A stretch of DNA of 64,000 bases from Nocardioides sp. QY071 (GCF_029961765.1 NZ_CP124681.1:1922001-1986000); one strand, 5' to 3'; shown: positions 9,414 to 18,530, numbered from the stretch's first letter. Program-made: numbers and translations. The notes: generated by a model not told the origin, from the letters alone.

Positions 9414-10685
9414 ATGCGGGCCGTGCCTGTGCTGCGTCGAGCGGCGGTCCCGCTCCTGATCTGGGTGGCCGGCGCGACCTACTGCTGGTGGCGGATCCCC
9501 GTCGGCGCCCGCAACCGGATCTGGGCCGAGGACGGCGTGATCTTCCTGCAGGGCAGCCTCGACGGAGCCCCGGTCTGGCAGTCGTACGACGGCTACCTGC
9601 ACGTCGTGCCCCGCCTGGTGACCGACCTGATCGCCGCCATGGTCCCGGTCGGCTGGTGGGACGTCGCGCTGACCCTCGCCGCCGTGGGCCTGGTCGGCCT
9701 GGTCGGTGCGCTGACCTGGCTGCTCACCGAGGACGTGATCGAACACCGCTGGGTCCGCGGCCTGGTCGCCCTCGCGCCGGCGCTGCTGCCGGGCGGCGCC
9801 GCCGAGGTGCTCGGCAACCTGGCGAACCTGCACGGCTTCGGGCTGTGGCTCGCGTTCTGGCTGGTGCTGCACCGCCCCGCCTCCCGCGCGGCTGCCCTCG
9901 CCTGGGCGGTCGCCGGGCTCCTGGTGGGGCTGACCGAGGTCGTCGTGGTCCTGCTCGCTCCGCTGATGGTCGTCGGCTGGCGCGACCGGCTGCGCTGGCT
10001 CCCGCGCGCCGGCCTGCTGCTCGGTGCCCTCGCCCAGATCGTGACGACAGTGCAGCACCCACGCCCGCCGCGTGGCGACATCGACTGGTCGCTCCCCGGG
10101 CTCGTGGTGGGCTTCGCCGGCCAGTCCGGTTCGGCCCTGTGGGCCGACACCGTCGAGCCCGCGGCCCGGATCGTCGACGAGGTGGGCCCGGCGGGTGCCT
10201 TCCTGCTCCTGCTGCCGGCGGCGGTCTCCCTCGCACTGGTGCTGCGACGCGGCAGCGGCATCCAGCGCACGGCCGCCGTCGGCCTGGTCCTCCTCGCCGG
10301 CCTGGTGTGGAGCGCCAGCCTGGCCGCGAACGCCTATCCGATGACGTTCGCCGGCTGGAGCGGCGACGACTGGCGAGCCGGCGGGCTTCTCCGCTACGCG
10401 GCGTCGTCGGGCCTCTTCCTGTTCGCCGTGCCCCTGCTCGCCCTGGACCTGGCCCGGACCCGCGCGCACCACCTCGTCAGCGCGGCGGTCGTCCTCGTCG
10501 TGCTGACCGTCGCGGTGCTCGCGGCCCGGCCCGCCCTCGTGGTACGCGACCAGGGGCCGGCCTGGCCGACGACCGCCGAGTTCTCGACGCTGTGTGCAGC
10601 CGCGGACCGGAGCGTGGTGGTCCAGGTCGCGCCCGACCTGTCCAACTGGAGGGTGCGGGTGCCCTGCGACCGCGTCGATCGCTGA
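9414..10685 (+). CDS. polytopic membrane protein, possibly GT-C glycosyltransferase-like
   Basis: The product has 423 residues with about nine or ten hydrophobic helices. The first extracellular loop is conserved-looking (RIWAEDGVIFLQGSLDGAPVW, then SYDGYLHVVPRL). An acidic site after the first helix and a short C-terminal non-membrane tail recall GT-C fold transferases that use polyprenyl-linked sugars, but no diagnostic motif is certain. The ATG at 9414 lies five bases after the CorC-like gene. It ends facing the metallo-beta-lactamase gene, four bases away. It is the first gene of the accessory stretch. Confidence 0.6.
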   Translation: MRAVPVLRRAAVPLLIWVAGATYCWWRIPVGARNRIWAEDGVIFLQGSLDGAPVWQSYDGYLHVVPRLVTDLIAAMVPVGWWDVALTLAAVGLVGLVGALTWLLTEDVIEHRWVRGLVALAPALLPGGAAEVLGNLANLHGFGLWLAFWLVLHRPASRAAALAWAVAGLLVGLTEVVVVLLAPLMVVGWRDRLRWLPRAGLLLGALAQIVTTVQHPRPPRGDIDWSLPGLVVGFAGQSGSALWADTVEPAARIVDEVGPAGAFLLLLPAAVSLALVLRRGSGIQRTAAVGLVLLAGLVWSASLAANAYPMTFAGWSGDDWRAGGLLRYAASSGLFLFAVPLLALDLARTRAHHLVSAAVVLVVLTVAVLAARPALVVRDQGPAWPTTAEFSTLCAAADRSVVVQVAPDLSNWRVRVPCDRVDR

Positions 10686-10689
10686 GCTG

Positions 10690-11637
10690 TCAGCGGCCGA
10701 GCAGCACCCACGGGTCCTCGCGCCGCCACACGGTGGGGAAGTGCAGCCCGACCCGCTGCTCGTCCGCGAGGCGACCGAGCACAGCCATCGTCGCGTCCAG
10801 GTCGTCGCCGAGGTACGGCAGCGCCCGCAGGGGCCTGTCCAACGGACGGAAGAAGTCGTCCCAGTGGATGAGCACGACCTGCCGGGCGCCGACCGCCTCG
10901 ACCGTCTCGGCCCAGTACTCCGCGATGTACGCCTCGTCCTGCACTCCGAGCTGCCCGATCCCGAGATAGGCGACGTCGGCGTGCCGGCCGGCGAGCGCCC
11001 CGGGCCGGAACCCGGCGCTGCCCTGGACCAGGGCGCTGCGACCGCTGTCGTGCTCGACCAGGATCGACCAGGCCTCGCCGCACCGGTAGGCGTCGGTCCT
11101 CACCGGCGGTACGACGGGCGCCGTGATCGTGCCCGGGTACCGGTCCGGCGGGCAGTGCTCGCCCTCGACCCAGGTCAGCCGGAAGCCGCCGACGGTCATC
11201 GGCTCGCCCGGCACGACCACGTCGATCCGGTCGTCGGGGAGCCCGCCGCCGCGGCCGACCTGGGCGACCGACGTACCGCCGGCGAGGCGGGCGCCGGTGC
11301 GCCGCGCCACGACGGCGGAGTCCATCACGTGGTCGAAGTGGGTGTGGACCGGTGCGACCACGGCCACCCGGTCGATGCCCGCGCGGGCCAGGGTCGCCTC
11401 GATCTGCGCCTCGTCGGGGGCGAGCCGTCCGAGTGCGACGCGGGGGAGGGAGGGCCGGGAGAAGAAGCCGTCGGTGAGCACGGCGGTGGTGCCGTCCTCG
11501 AACAGCAGGGTCGCGACGCCGAGGAAGGTCACCGTGGGGCCGTCGGGCCGCGCGGACGCCTGTGGCAGGCCGAAACTGTCGGCGTACCGGCCGATCTCAG
11601 GGCGCCCCAGCCGCAGCCGCAGGCTCAGGGACCGCAC
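10690..11637 (-). CDS. metallo-beta-lactamase-fold hydrolase
   Basis: The product has 315 residues with the HTHFDH metal-binding motif (H-x-H-x-D-H) after VAVVAPV, and a later His in the strand VVLIHWDDFF. There is no signal peptide. The region after the motif resembles UlaG/YtnP-like enzymes acting on small esters or lactones, but the substrate cannot be read from the sequence. It is followed 12 bases away on the same side by the DUF1330 gene start region, so the two minus-strand genes may share a transcript. Confidence 0.75.
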   Translation of the reverse strand: MRSLSLRLRLGRPEIGRYADSFGLPQASARPDGPTVTFLGVATLLFEDGTTAVLTDGFFSRPSLPRVALGRLAPDEAQIEATLARAGIDRVAVVAPVHTHFDHVMDSAVVARRTGARLAGGTSVAQVGRGGGLPDDRIDVVVPGEPMTVGGFRLTWVEGEHCPPDRYPGTITAPVVPPVRTDAYRCGEAWSILVEHDSGRSALVQGSAGFRPGALAGRHADVAYLGIGQLGVQDEAYIAEYWAETVEAVGARQVVLIHWDDFFRPLDRPLRALPYLGDDLDATMAVLGRLADEQRVGLHFPTVWRREDPWVLLGR

Positions 11638-11648
11638 GCGTGGCCGCC

Positions 11649-11936
11649 TCAGGCGCCCGGGACGATCCGGATGTCGCGCTCGGCACCGTCACCGAGGGCG
11701 GCCAGCGCCTCCTGGTAGGCCGGGGTGTCGTGGGCCGCCCGGGCCGCCTCGACGCTGTCGAACTCGATGAGCACGGCACGCTCGTGCAGTCCGGCCTCGT
11801 AGACCTGCTCCGGCAGGCCGCGAGCGAGGAACCGGCCGCCGGCGGCCGTCAGTGCCGGGACGGACAGGGCGGCGTAGGCGGCCATCTTCTCGGCGTCGGT
11901 GATGGCGCGGTAGCTGCTGATCCAGTAGGCGGGCAT
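11649..11936 (-). CDS. DUF1330 family protein
   Basis: The product has 95 residues in the ferredoxin-like dimeric alpha-beta barrel superfamily. It begins MPAYWISSYRAITDAEKM and has the family pattern GGRFLARG ... RAVLIEFDSVEAARAAHDTPAYQEAL. The function is unknown. I took the ATG at 11936 because it starts directly with the conserved strand; an upstream ATG would add 18 unconserved residues. Confidence 0.8.
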   Translation of the reverse strand: MPAYWISSYRAITDAEKMAAYAALSVPALTAAGGRFLARGLPEQVYEAGLHERAVLIEFDSVEAARAAHDTPAYQEALAALGDGAERDIRIVPGA

Positions 11937-12019
11937 GCCGCCATCCTGCCGCAGCCTGCTCCGCCGCACGGCAGCGGAGGGCGCCGGCACGTCCGAGGGG
12001 TGGGACGACCATTGACCCT

Positions 12020-12035
12020 GACTGACCGTTCAGTC
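12020..12035. promoter_or_regulatory. TetR-type operator candidate before the permease/amidohydrolase operon
   Basis: The 16-base palindrome GACTGACC-GTTCAGTC has 7 of 8 matching positions per half and lies 48 bases before the permease start. The form resembles operators of TetR-family repressors. No TetR gene is present in the window, so the regulator would act from elsewhere. Confidence 0.45.
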
Positions 12036-12082
12036 ACGGTGGTCCACGTCACATTTGTACGTCATTCAAAGTCGAGGTTGCG

Positions 12083-13471
12083 ATGACCACTGTCTCCCCC
12101 TCCGAGCCCGTCGACCCGGTCGAGCTCACCGCGCCGGTGGCCGGCCTGACACCCGTCCTGGGCGTCAAGGCCGCGATCCTGCTGACCATCTCGTGCATCA
12201 CCCCGGCGTCGAGCCTGTTCATCATCGTGCCGACGCTGCTGGCCTCCCAGGGCTCGGGCGTGGTGCTGACGATCCTGGCCGGCGTCCTGGTCTCGGTGGG
12301 CGTCGGCGCCTGCTACGCAGAGCTGGGCACTCGCACGCCCAGCTCCGGCGGCGAGTACGCGATGGTCACGCACACGCTCGGGCGCCGCCTCGGCTGGCTG
12401 ACCTTCGTGCTGACCTGCGCGACGCTCGTCGTCATCCCGCCGGTGATCGCCCTGGGCACCGCCGACTACCTCGCGCCCGTCCTCAGCCTCGACCGGGCCA
12501 CCACGGGTGCCGTCGTCATGCTGCTCGCCACCGCAACCGCGGTGCTCGACATCAAGGCCAACGCGATCGTCACCAGCGCCTTCCTCGCCATCGAGACCCT
12601 CGCCGCCGCGGTCGTCGCCTACCTCGGCTTCACGCACAGCGAGCGCAGCGTCAGCACGCTGTGGCACCCCCAGGCGCTCGATGGCGCCGGGCACCTCGCA
12701 CCGTTCTCCCTCGGCATCCTCCTCTCCGGCCTCGCCGTGGCCATGTTCGTCGCGAACGGGTTCGGCACCGCGTCCTACCTGGCCGAGGAGATCATCGACC
12801 CCCGACGCAATGTCGCCCGCGCCGTCTTCGGGTCGCTGTTCATCGGGTCGCTGATCATCGTGATCCCCACCGCGGCGACGGTGCTCGGCGTCGCGGACCT
12901 GCGCGACCTGGCGACCGGCACCTTCCCGGACTTCGTCACCGCCTGGGGCGGCTCGCGGGTCTCCGCCGCGATCAGCGTCGGCATCGCCGTCGCGATCCTG
13001 AACGCGGTCATCGTGATGGTGCTCCAGAACGGCCGCGTCATCTACGCCTCGGCGCGCGACCGCGCCTGGCCCGACGCCGTCAACAAGCGGCTGAGCCGGC
13101 TGCACCCACGCTTCAACTCCCCGGCCGCCGCCACCCTCGTGATCAGCCTGCCCGGTGCCGTACTGGCCTACCTGGTCGACATCGAGTCGCTCCTCGGCGT
13201 CACCTCGGTCACCGTCTCCGCGGTCTACCTGCTGCTCGCGCTCGCCGGCCTCGCTGTCCGCCGTACGCCGCACCCCGGCTGGCGGATGCCGCTGTGGCCG
13301 CTCCCGTCGGTGCTGGTGATCCTGGGGGTCGGGTACGCGCTGCTCGAGTCCGCGCGCGCCGACCTGCTCATCGTCGGCGGCATCGTGCTCGCCGCCCTCG
13401 CCTACGACCAGCTCTACCTGCAGCCGCGCCGCGACACCCACTTCGTGGTCGACGCCAAGGAGGACCGATGA
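12083..13471 (+). CDS. APC family amino acid/amine permease
   Basis: The product has 462 residues with about twelve transmembrane helices and the APC signatures ITPASSLFIIVP near helix 1, then YAELGTRTPSSGGEYAMV and SYLAEEIIDPRRNVARAV. It probably imports an amino acid, amine or peptide-like compound. The amidohydrolase start overlaps its stop (ATGA), so the imported compound may be the substrate of that enzyme. A possible TetR operator lies upstream. Confidence 0.85.
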   Translation: MTTVSPSEPVDPVELTAPVAGLTPVLGVKAAILLTISCITPASSLFIIVPTLLASQGSGVVLTILAGVLVSVGVGACYAELGTRTPSSGGEYAMVTHTLGRRLGWLTFVLTCATLVVIPPVIALGTADYLAPVLSLDRATTGAVVMLLATATAVLDIKANAIVTSAFLAIETLAAAVVAYLGFTHSERSVSTLWHPQALDGAGHLAPFSLGILLSGLAVAMFVANGFGTASYLAEEIIDPRRNVARAVFGSLFIGSLIIVIPTAATVLGVADLRDLATGTFPDFVTAWGGSRVSAAISVGIAVAILNAVIVMVLQNGRVIYASARDRAWPDAVNKRLSRLHPRFNSPAAATLVISLPGAVLAYLVDIESLLGVTSVTVSAVYLLLALAGLAVRRTPHPGWRMPLWPLPSVLVILGVGYALLESARADLLIVGGIVLAALAYDQLYLQPRRDTHFVVDAKEDR

Positions 13472-15096
13472 GTATCGACACCCTGCTCACCGGCGGCATC
13501 GTGCGGCCGCTGGCCGGCGAGCGCACCGTCGTCGACAGCATCGCCCTCGCCGGCGACCGCATCGCCTGGGTGGGCGACCTCGCCGACGCGCCGGACGACG
13601 TACGGCGCGCTGCCCGGAACGTCGACCTCGCCGGACGCACCGTCCTGCCCGGCTTCGTCGACGCCCACAACCACGTGCGCCTCGGGTCCGACGCCGCCTG
13701 CGCCCAGCTGGCCGGTGCGGAGACCCTCGACGAGGTCGCGCGCCGGCTCCGCGACTGGTGCGCAGCCAACCCGGGCGAGGGCTGGGTGGAGGGAGAGGGC
13801 TACGGCTATGCGGGGCTCGAGGACGGCGCCCACCCCACCGCCGCGATGCTCGACGCCATCGTCGCGGACCGGCCTGCCGCGGTGTTCAGCTACGACGTCC
13901 ACACGCTGTGGCTCAACACCGCGGGCCTCGAGGCCCTCGGCGTCACCGCGGCCGACCAGCCGTTCGGCACCGCCGAGCTCGACGACCGGGGTCGGCCCAC
14001 CGGCTTCGTCGCGGACTTCGCGGTCAAGGGCCTGGCCCGCGCCGGCATGCGCGCGCTGAAGGAGCGCGGCCTGCCGTGGGCGAGCACCGACCGGCAGTAC
14101 GAGCGACTGCTGACGAGCCTCGACCTCGCCGTCGCCAGCGGCATCACCACCGTCGTCGAACCGCAGAACTCGCCCGACGACCTCGCCCTGTTCGAGCGCG
14201 CCCGCGACGAGGGCCGCCTCGGGCCGCGCCTGGTCCTGGCGATGTTCCACCCGCCGACCACCACCGACGCCGACCGCGCCGAGTTCAAGGCACTCGCATC
14301 GACGTACGCCGACGACCGGATCCGAGTCGGGCCGCTCAAGCTCTACATCGACGACGTCGTCGAGCCGCACACCGCGGCGCTGCACGAGCCGTACGCCAAC
14401 GAGCCCGACACGCGGGGCCGCACCTACTACGACCCGGCCGTCTTCGCCGACCTGGTCACCCGCCTCGACGCGGAGGGCTTCCAGCTGTTCGTGCACGCCA
14501 CCGGCGACCGCGGCATCACGACGGTCCTCGACGCGGTCGAGGCGGCGCGCACCGCGAACGGCCCCAGGGACGCTCGCCACCAGGTCGTCCACGTCGAGTG
14601 CCTGCGGCGCAGCGACCTGCCCCGGTTCGCCGAGCTCGGCGTGGTCGCGTGCATGCAGCCGCGTCACGCGAGCCCGGAGATCGCCGGCCCCGGCCACGCC
14701 TGGGCCGAGGCGGTCGGCGAGGCCCGCTGGCACCAGGCCTGGCCGCTGCGCTCGCTGCAGGAGCACGGCGCGGTGCTCGCCTTCTCCAGCGACTGGAACG
14801 TCGCGGAGATGGAGCCGATGGTCGGCGTCCAGTGCGCCGTCACCCGCGCCCCGCTCGACGGCGGCACGCCCTGGCAGCCCGAGGAGGCGGTCACCGTGGA
14901 CGAGGCGATCCGCGGCTACACCCTCGGCAGCGCCACCTCCGTGCACCTCGAGCACGACCGCGGCACGCTCGAGCCCGGCAAGCTTGCCGACCTCGTCGTC
15001 CTGGACCGTGACCCGTACGACGTACCGCCGGGTGAGCTGGCCGGGGTCGCTGTCCACGAGACCTGGGTAGCGGGGGAGCGGGTGCACCGGGCCTGA
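13468..15096 (+). CDS. amidohydrolase, YtcJ-like (Amidohydro_3)
   Basis: The product of 542 residues is a metal-dependent hydrolase of the amidohydrolase superfamily. The metal motif VLPGFVDAHNHVRLGSDAA stands near residue 55. Further motifs are FVHATGDRGITTVLDAVE, HQVVHVECL and AFSSDWNVAEMEPM. The end, GTLEPGKLADLVVLDRDPYD, is typical for the family. The coupled permease suggests uptake and hydrolysis of an N-substituted amino acid or similar amide; the substrate is not readable. Confidence 0.85.
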   Translation: MSIDTLLTGGIVRPLAGERTVVDSIALAGDRIAWVGDLADAPDDVRRAARNVDLAGRTVLPGFVDAHNHVRLGSDAACAQLAGAETLDEVARRLRDWCAANPGEGWVEGEGYGYAGLEDGAHPTAAMLDAIVADRPAAVFSYDVHTLWLNTAGLEALGVTAADQPFGTAELDDRGRPTGFVADFAVKGLARAGMRALKERGLPWASTDRQYERLLTSLDLAVASGITTVVEPQNSPDDLALFERARDEGRLGPRLVLAMFHPPTTTDADRAEFKALASTYADDRIRVGPLKLYIDDVVEPHTAALHEPYANEPDTRGRTYYDPAVFADLVTRLDAEGFQLFVHATGDRGITTVLDAVEAARTANGPRDARHQVVHVECLRRSDLPRFAELGVVACMQPRHASPEIAGPGHAWAEAVGEARWHQAWPLRSLQEHGAVLAFSSDWNVAEMEPMVGVQCAVTRAPLDGGTPWQPEEAVTVDEAIRGYTLGSATSVHLEHDRGTLEPGKLADLVVLDRDPYDVPPGELAGVAVHETWVAGERVHRA

Positions 15097-15157
15097 CCCG
15101 GGGGGCCTGACGCGACCTGGCGGGACCGGGGCGGTCGGGCTCTGGAACACTCGTCCT

Positions 15158-15502
15158 ATGCCCGACCTCTCCGCCGAGGACCACAAGCTCGTCACCCTCG
15201 CCCGCGCCACCCGGGCCCGCATCCAGGCCGCCGAGGGCGCCGCCGTCCGCGACTCCGACGGCCGCACGTATGCCGCCGCCACCGTCGACCTGCCCTCCCT
15301 GCAGCTGACCGCGGTCCAGGCCGTCGTCGCCATGGCCGTCGCCTCGGGCTCGACCGGCGTCGACGCCTGCGTGGTGCTCGGCGACGCGCAGGACCTCACC
15401 GAGCCCGACGCGGCCGTGCTGGGGGACTTCGCCGGCGCGAGCGGCGTCGTCGTGCACGTCGGTGACGCGCGCGGCACCATCTCCGCGACCGTCTCGCCCT
15501 GA
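15158..15502 (+). CDS. cytidine-deaminase-fold protein without the zinc site
   Basis: The product of 114 residues has the layout of a short cytidine deaminase (VTLARATRARIQAAEGAAVRD at the front, the strand YAAATVDLPSLQLTAVQAVVAMA in the middle). The expected H/C-A-E and P-C-x-x-C zinc motifs are absent: the position of CAE reads LPSLQLTAVQA and no Cys pair follows. Catalysis by the normal mechanism is therefore not expected. A small protein of this size sits between the CBS protein and era in other actinobacteria (from memory, Rv2365c of M. tuberculosis), so this looks like an ancestral member of the cluster. Confidence 0.65.
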   Translation: MPDLSAEDHKLVTLARATRARIQAAEGAAVRDSDGRTYAAATVDLPSLQLTAVQAVVAMAVASGSTGVDACVVLGDAQDLTEPDAAVLGDFAGASGVVVHVGDARGTISATVSP

Positions 15503-15523
15503 CCCGACCCGAGCCTGGACGAC

Positions 15524-15571
15524 GAAACTGGCGCTGGGACGAGGATGCTTCCTCGTCCCAGTGCCAGTTTC
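15524..15571. terminator. 22-bp near-perfect hairpin, terminator or repeat element
   Basis: Arms of 22 bases (from GAAACTGGCGC to CAGTGCCAGTTTC) with loop TGCT are complementary at 21 positions; the one mismatch becomes G-U in RNA. It lies 22 bases after the small CDA-like gene and could end its transcript. The stem is longer than a usual terminator in this window and its arm ends recur in the overlapping palindrome at 15567-15590. Confidence 0.7.
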
Positions 15572-15590
15572 ACCGGCCGGCCGGTGAAAC
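15567..15590. repeat. perfect 24-base palindrome overlapping the preceding hairpin
   Basis: GTTTCACCGGCC-GGCCGGTGAAAC is a perfect inverted repeat. It shares five bases with the right arm of the hairpin at 15524-15571, so both stems cannot be complete at the same time. The motif GAAACT/AGTTTC therefore occurs three times in alternating orientation within 70 bases. Confidence 0.7.
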
Positions 15591-15602
15591 TCCCGAGCCG
15601 GC

Positions 15603-15618
15603 CATGACAGATGTCATG
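15603..15618. promoter_or_regulatory. palindromic operator upstream of the ABC exporter / two-component operon
   Basis: CATGACA-GA-TGTCATG has two perfect 7-base arms, 57 bases before the ABC ATPase start. Its position and size fit a binding site for the LuxR-type response regulator encoded at the end of the same operon (18527-19147), which would give feedback control. The link is inference. Confidence 0.6.
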
Positions 15619-15675
15619 CCCCGGTCGTGACGACTGCCAGAGGTACCGGGCCCCGCAGCCGACGAGGCTGGGAGC

Positions 15676-16584
15676 ATGACGACGACCACGAACCTGTTGG
15701 CGGTCCGGCTGGCCGGGGTGACCAAGGACTTCGGCCAGGTGCAGGCGGTGCGGGGGATCGACCTCGAGCTGCACCCGGGCGAGATCGTGGCCTTCCTCGG
15801 CCCGAACGGGGCGGGCAAGACCACGACCATCGACATGGTGCTCGGCCTGAGCCGACCCACGACCGGCACCGTCGAGGTGCTCGGCCTCGAGCCGCGCAAG
15901 GCGATCGCCCGCGGCCTGGTGTCGGCCGTGATGCAGACCGGCGGCCTGCTCAAGGACCTCACCGTGCGCGAGACCGTGGCCTACACGGCCAGCCTGTTCG
16001 CCGACACCCGGCCGGTGGACGAGGTGCTCGAGCGGGCCGGGATCAGCGGCATCGCCGAGCGCCGGGTCGGGAAGTGCTCGGGCGGTGAGCAGCAGCGGTT
16101 GCGGTTCGCGATGGCGCTGCTCTCGGACCCGGCTCTGCTGCTCCTCGACGAGCCCACGACCGGCATGGACGTCGAGGGCCGACGCTCGTTCTGGAGCGCG
16201 ATCCGCGCGGACGCCGCCACCGGCCGCACCGTCATGTTCGCGACCCACTACCTCGAGGAGGCCGACCAGTACGCCGACCGGATCGTCCTCATCAGCAAGG
16301 GCCGGGTCGTCGCCGACGGCACCGGTCCCCAGATCCGGGCGCTCGCCTCGGGACGCACGATCCGCGCCTGGCTGCCGGGCGCCGACAACACGGCGGTCGC
16401 CGCGATCACCGCGCTGGGCGGCGTCGACCACGTCGACCTGCGCGGCGAGTCGGTGACCATCCACGCCAAGGACAGCGACTCGGTCGCCCGCTACCTGCTG
16501 ACCGAGACCGACGCCCGCGACGTCGAGATCACCGCCCAGGGCATCGAAGAGGCCTTCCTCAGCCTGACAGGAGACAACGCATGA
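15676..16584 (+). CDS. ABC transporter ATP-binding protein (ABC-2 type exporter)
   Basis: The product has 302 residues with Walker A GPNGAGKTTT, the Q-loop region VMQTGGLLKDLTV, signature CSGGEQQRLRFAMAL, Walker B LLLLDEPTTGMD and the switch region MFATHYLEEADQYADR. This is the DrrA/CcmA-like class that powers export of drugs, lipids or peptides. The ATG of the permease overlaps its stop. The signature has CSGG in place of LSGG, a mild variation. Confidence 0.92.
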   Translation: MTTTTNLLAVRLAGVTKDFGQVQAVRGIDLELHPGEIVAFLGPNGAGKTTTIDMVLGLSRPTTGTVEVLGLEPRKAIARGLVSAVMQTGGLLKDLTVRETVAYTASLFADTRPVDEVLERAGISGIAERRVGKCSGGEQQRLRFAMALLSDPALLLLDEPTTGMDVEGRRSFWSAIRADAATGRTVMFATHYLEEADQYADRIVLISKGRVVADGTGPQIRALASGRTIRAWLPGADNTAVAAITALGGVDHVDLRGESVTIHAKDSDSVARYLLTETDARDVEITAQGIEEAFLSLTGDNA

Positions 16585-17375
16585 GCACGAGCGCCACGAG
16601 CACCATCGACCCGACCACCCGCCGGGTCCCGCCGCTGGGCGGGTTCAACCCGACCGTGCTGCGCATCGAGCTGCGCCGGATGCTGCGCAACCGCCGCACC
16701 ATCATCTTCACGCTGCTCTTCCCCGGCGCGATGTTCCTCGCCTTCGGCGGCCAGCACGGCTGGCAGGACAAGGTCGGCGACGGCAACGTCGCGGCGTACA
16801 TCCTCGCCTCCATGGCGCTCTACGGCTCCGCCCTCACCGCAGCCGCCGGCGGCTCGATGGTCGCCCTCGAGCGCTCCCTCGGCTGGTCGCGCCAGCTGCG
16901 CCTCACCCCTCTCAACCCGGTCGTCTACATCCTGATGAAGGCCCTCGTCGCGCTGGTCATGGGCGGACTCGCGATCGCCGCGGTCAACCTCGTGGGCATC
17001 CTCCAGGGCAAGGCGCAGATGCCGACCCACGTCTGGGTCGAGTGCGCCGTCGTCACGCTCTTCTGCACGCTGACCTTCGCCGCCCTCGGCGTCTTCATCG
17101 GCTATGTCGTCCCCGGCGAGAACGCCATGCAGATCCTCGGTCCCGGCCTGGCCCTCCTCTCCTTCCTCGGTGGTGTCTTCGTCCCGCTCGACAACTATGC
17201 GGAGACGGTCCGACAGATCGCCTACTGGACGCCGATGTACGGTGTCGCCGAGATCGCCCGGTGGCCGCTGACCCACGAGCTGCCCTGGTACGCCGTCGTC
17301 AACGCGGTCGCCTGGTTCGCGCTGTTCGTGGCCGGCGCGGCGTGGCGGATGAGCAAGGACACCGCCCGGGTCTGA
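16581..17375 (+). CDS. ABC-2 type transporter permease
   Basis: The product has 264 residues with six hydrophobic segments. The N-terminal part RIELRRMLRNRRTIIFTLLFPGAMFL and the late segment FLGGVFVPLDNYAETVRQIAYWTPMYG are typical of ABC-2 exporter permeases. It pairs with the preceding ATPase (ATGA overlap). A 36-base gap separates it from the histidine kinase gene, in the common actinobacterial order ATPase-permease-DesK-like kinase-LuxR regulator. The cargo is unknown. Confidence 0.9.
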   Translation: MSTSATSTIDPTTRRVPPLGGFNPTVLRIELRRMLRNRRTIIFTLLFPGAMFLAFGGQHGWQDKVGDGNVAAYILASMALYGSALTAAAGGSMVALERSLGWSRQLRLTPLNPVVYILMKALVALVMGGLAIAAVNLVGILQGKAQMPTHVWVECAVVTLFCTLTFAALGVFIGYVVPGENAMQILGPGLALLSFLGGVFVPLDNYAETVRQIAYWTPMYGVAEIARWPLTHELPWYAVVNAVAWFALFVAGAAWRMSKDTARV

Positions 17376-17411
17376 CCCGGGCCCGGCCGAGAAGGACCAG
17401 CGGGGGCTAAC

Positions 17412-18530
17412 GTGACGACCGTGGAGACGCCGGGCCAGGACGCGACGCCGCGCCCACTGGGCAGGCTCGGGCCGATGTTCGCGGCCATCTGGCTGGCCTT
17501 CCTCCTCGACCCGGCCCGCGCCGCCTGGAGCGACCTGCCGGCGCCGCGCGCCTGGCTGGGGCTGGTCGCGACCCTCGTGTTCGCGGGGACCTACCTGTGC
17601 CTGTGGATCGCCATGCGCGCCGACCGGGCCCGGCTGGTCCAGGTACCGCCGCTGGGGACCCGGCTGGTGTGGACGGCCGCCCTGGCCGGCCTGGCGGGGG
17701 TCATGGTCGCCGCCCTCGGCCAGGTCGGCACGGCCAGCGTGGTCTACCTCGCCGTCACCGTGGTGATGCTCTACCCCGCGGTGGTCTTCGTGCCGACGGT
17801 GGCCGCGCTCGCGGCGGCGGTCCTGGTCACCGGCGTCACCGTGCCCGGCTGGGAGCACAGTCCGTGGCTGGCCTTCTCGATCATCGCCGCGTCGCTGGCC
17901 GTCTTCGGTGTGCGCTCGATGATGAACCGCAACGTCGAGCTGATCCGGGCCCACGCCACCAACGCCGAGCTCGCCGCCGAGGGCGAGCGCAACCGCCTGG
18001 CGCGCGACCTGCACGACATCCTCGGCCACTCGCTGACCGTCATCACGATCAAGGCCGAGCTCGCCGGACGGCTCTTCGACGCCGATCCCGAGCGCGCGCG
18101 GCAGGAGATCGGTGACCTGGAGCGGTTGAGCCGCGACGCCCTGGCCGACGTACGACGGGCGGTGGAGGGCTATCGCGAGCTGACCCTGCCCGGCGAGCTC
18201 GCCCGGGCCCGGACGGCGCTCGAGGCCGCCGAGATCGAGGCCCGCCTGCCCAACAGCACCGACGAGGTCCCCAGCGAGCTGCGCGAGCTGTTCGCGTGGA
18301 CGGTGCGCGAGGGCGTGACCAACGTGGTCCGGCACTCCGGTGCCCGCCGCTGCGAGGTGCTGCTCGCGCCGGGCCGGGCGGAGGTCCGTGACGACGGCAC
18401 CGGGCCGGGCGCCGTACCGTCGCGCGGGTCGGGGCTCAACGGCCTGCAGGAGCGCGCCACCGCGCTCGGTGCCCGACTGGTCACCACTCGGCTCGATCCC
18501 GGCTGGTCCCTGGCGGTGGTCGTCGAATGA
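17412..18530 (+). CDS. DesK-like sensor histidine kinase
   Basis: The product has 372 residues. Four to six transmembrane helices fill residues 15-160. The HisKA_3 motif NRLARDLHDILGHSLTVITIKAELA carries the phosphoacceptor His. The C-terminal ATPase domain has EGVTNVVRHSGARR (N box), DDGTGPG and GSGLNGLQERATALGA (G boxes). It starts with GTG at 17412 and its stop overlaps the regulator start (ATGA). With its intact motifs it is the functional counterpart to the degenerate GAF sensor at 60821-62134. Confidence 0.92.
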   Translation: MTTVETPGQDATPRPLGRLGPMFAAIWLAFLLDPARAAWSDLPAPRAWLGLVATLVFAGTYLCLWIAMRADRARLVQVPPLGTRLVWTAALAGLAGVMVAALGQVGTASVVYLAVTVVMLYPAVVFVPTVAALAAAVLVTGVTVPGWEHSPWLAFSIIAASLAVFGVRSMMNRNVELIRAHATNAELAAEGERNRLARDLHDILGHSLTVITIKAELAGRLFDADPERARQEIGDLERLSRDALADVRRAVEGYRELTLPGELARARTALEAAEIEARLPNSTDEVPSELRELFAWTVREGVTNVVRHSGARRCEVLLAPGRAEVRDDGTGPGAVPSRGSGLNGLQERATALGARLVTTRLDPGWSLAVVVE

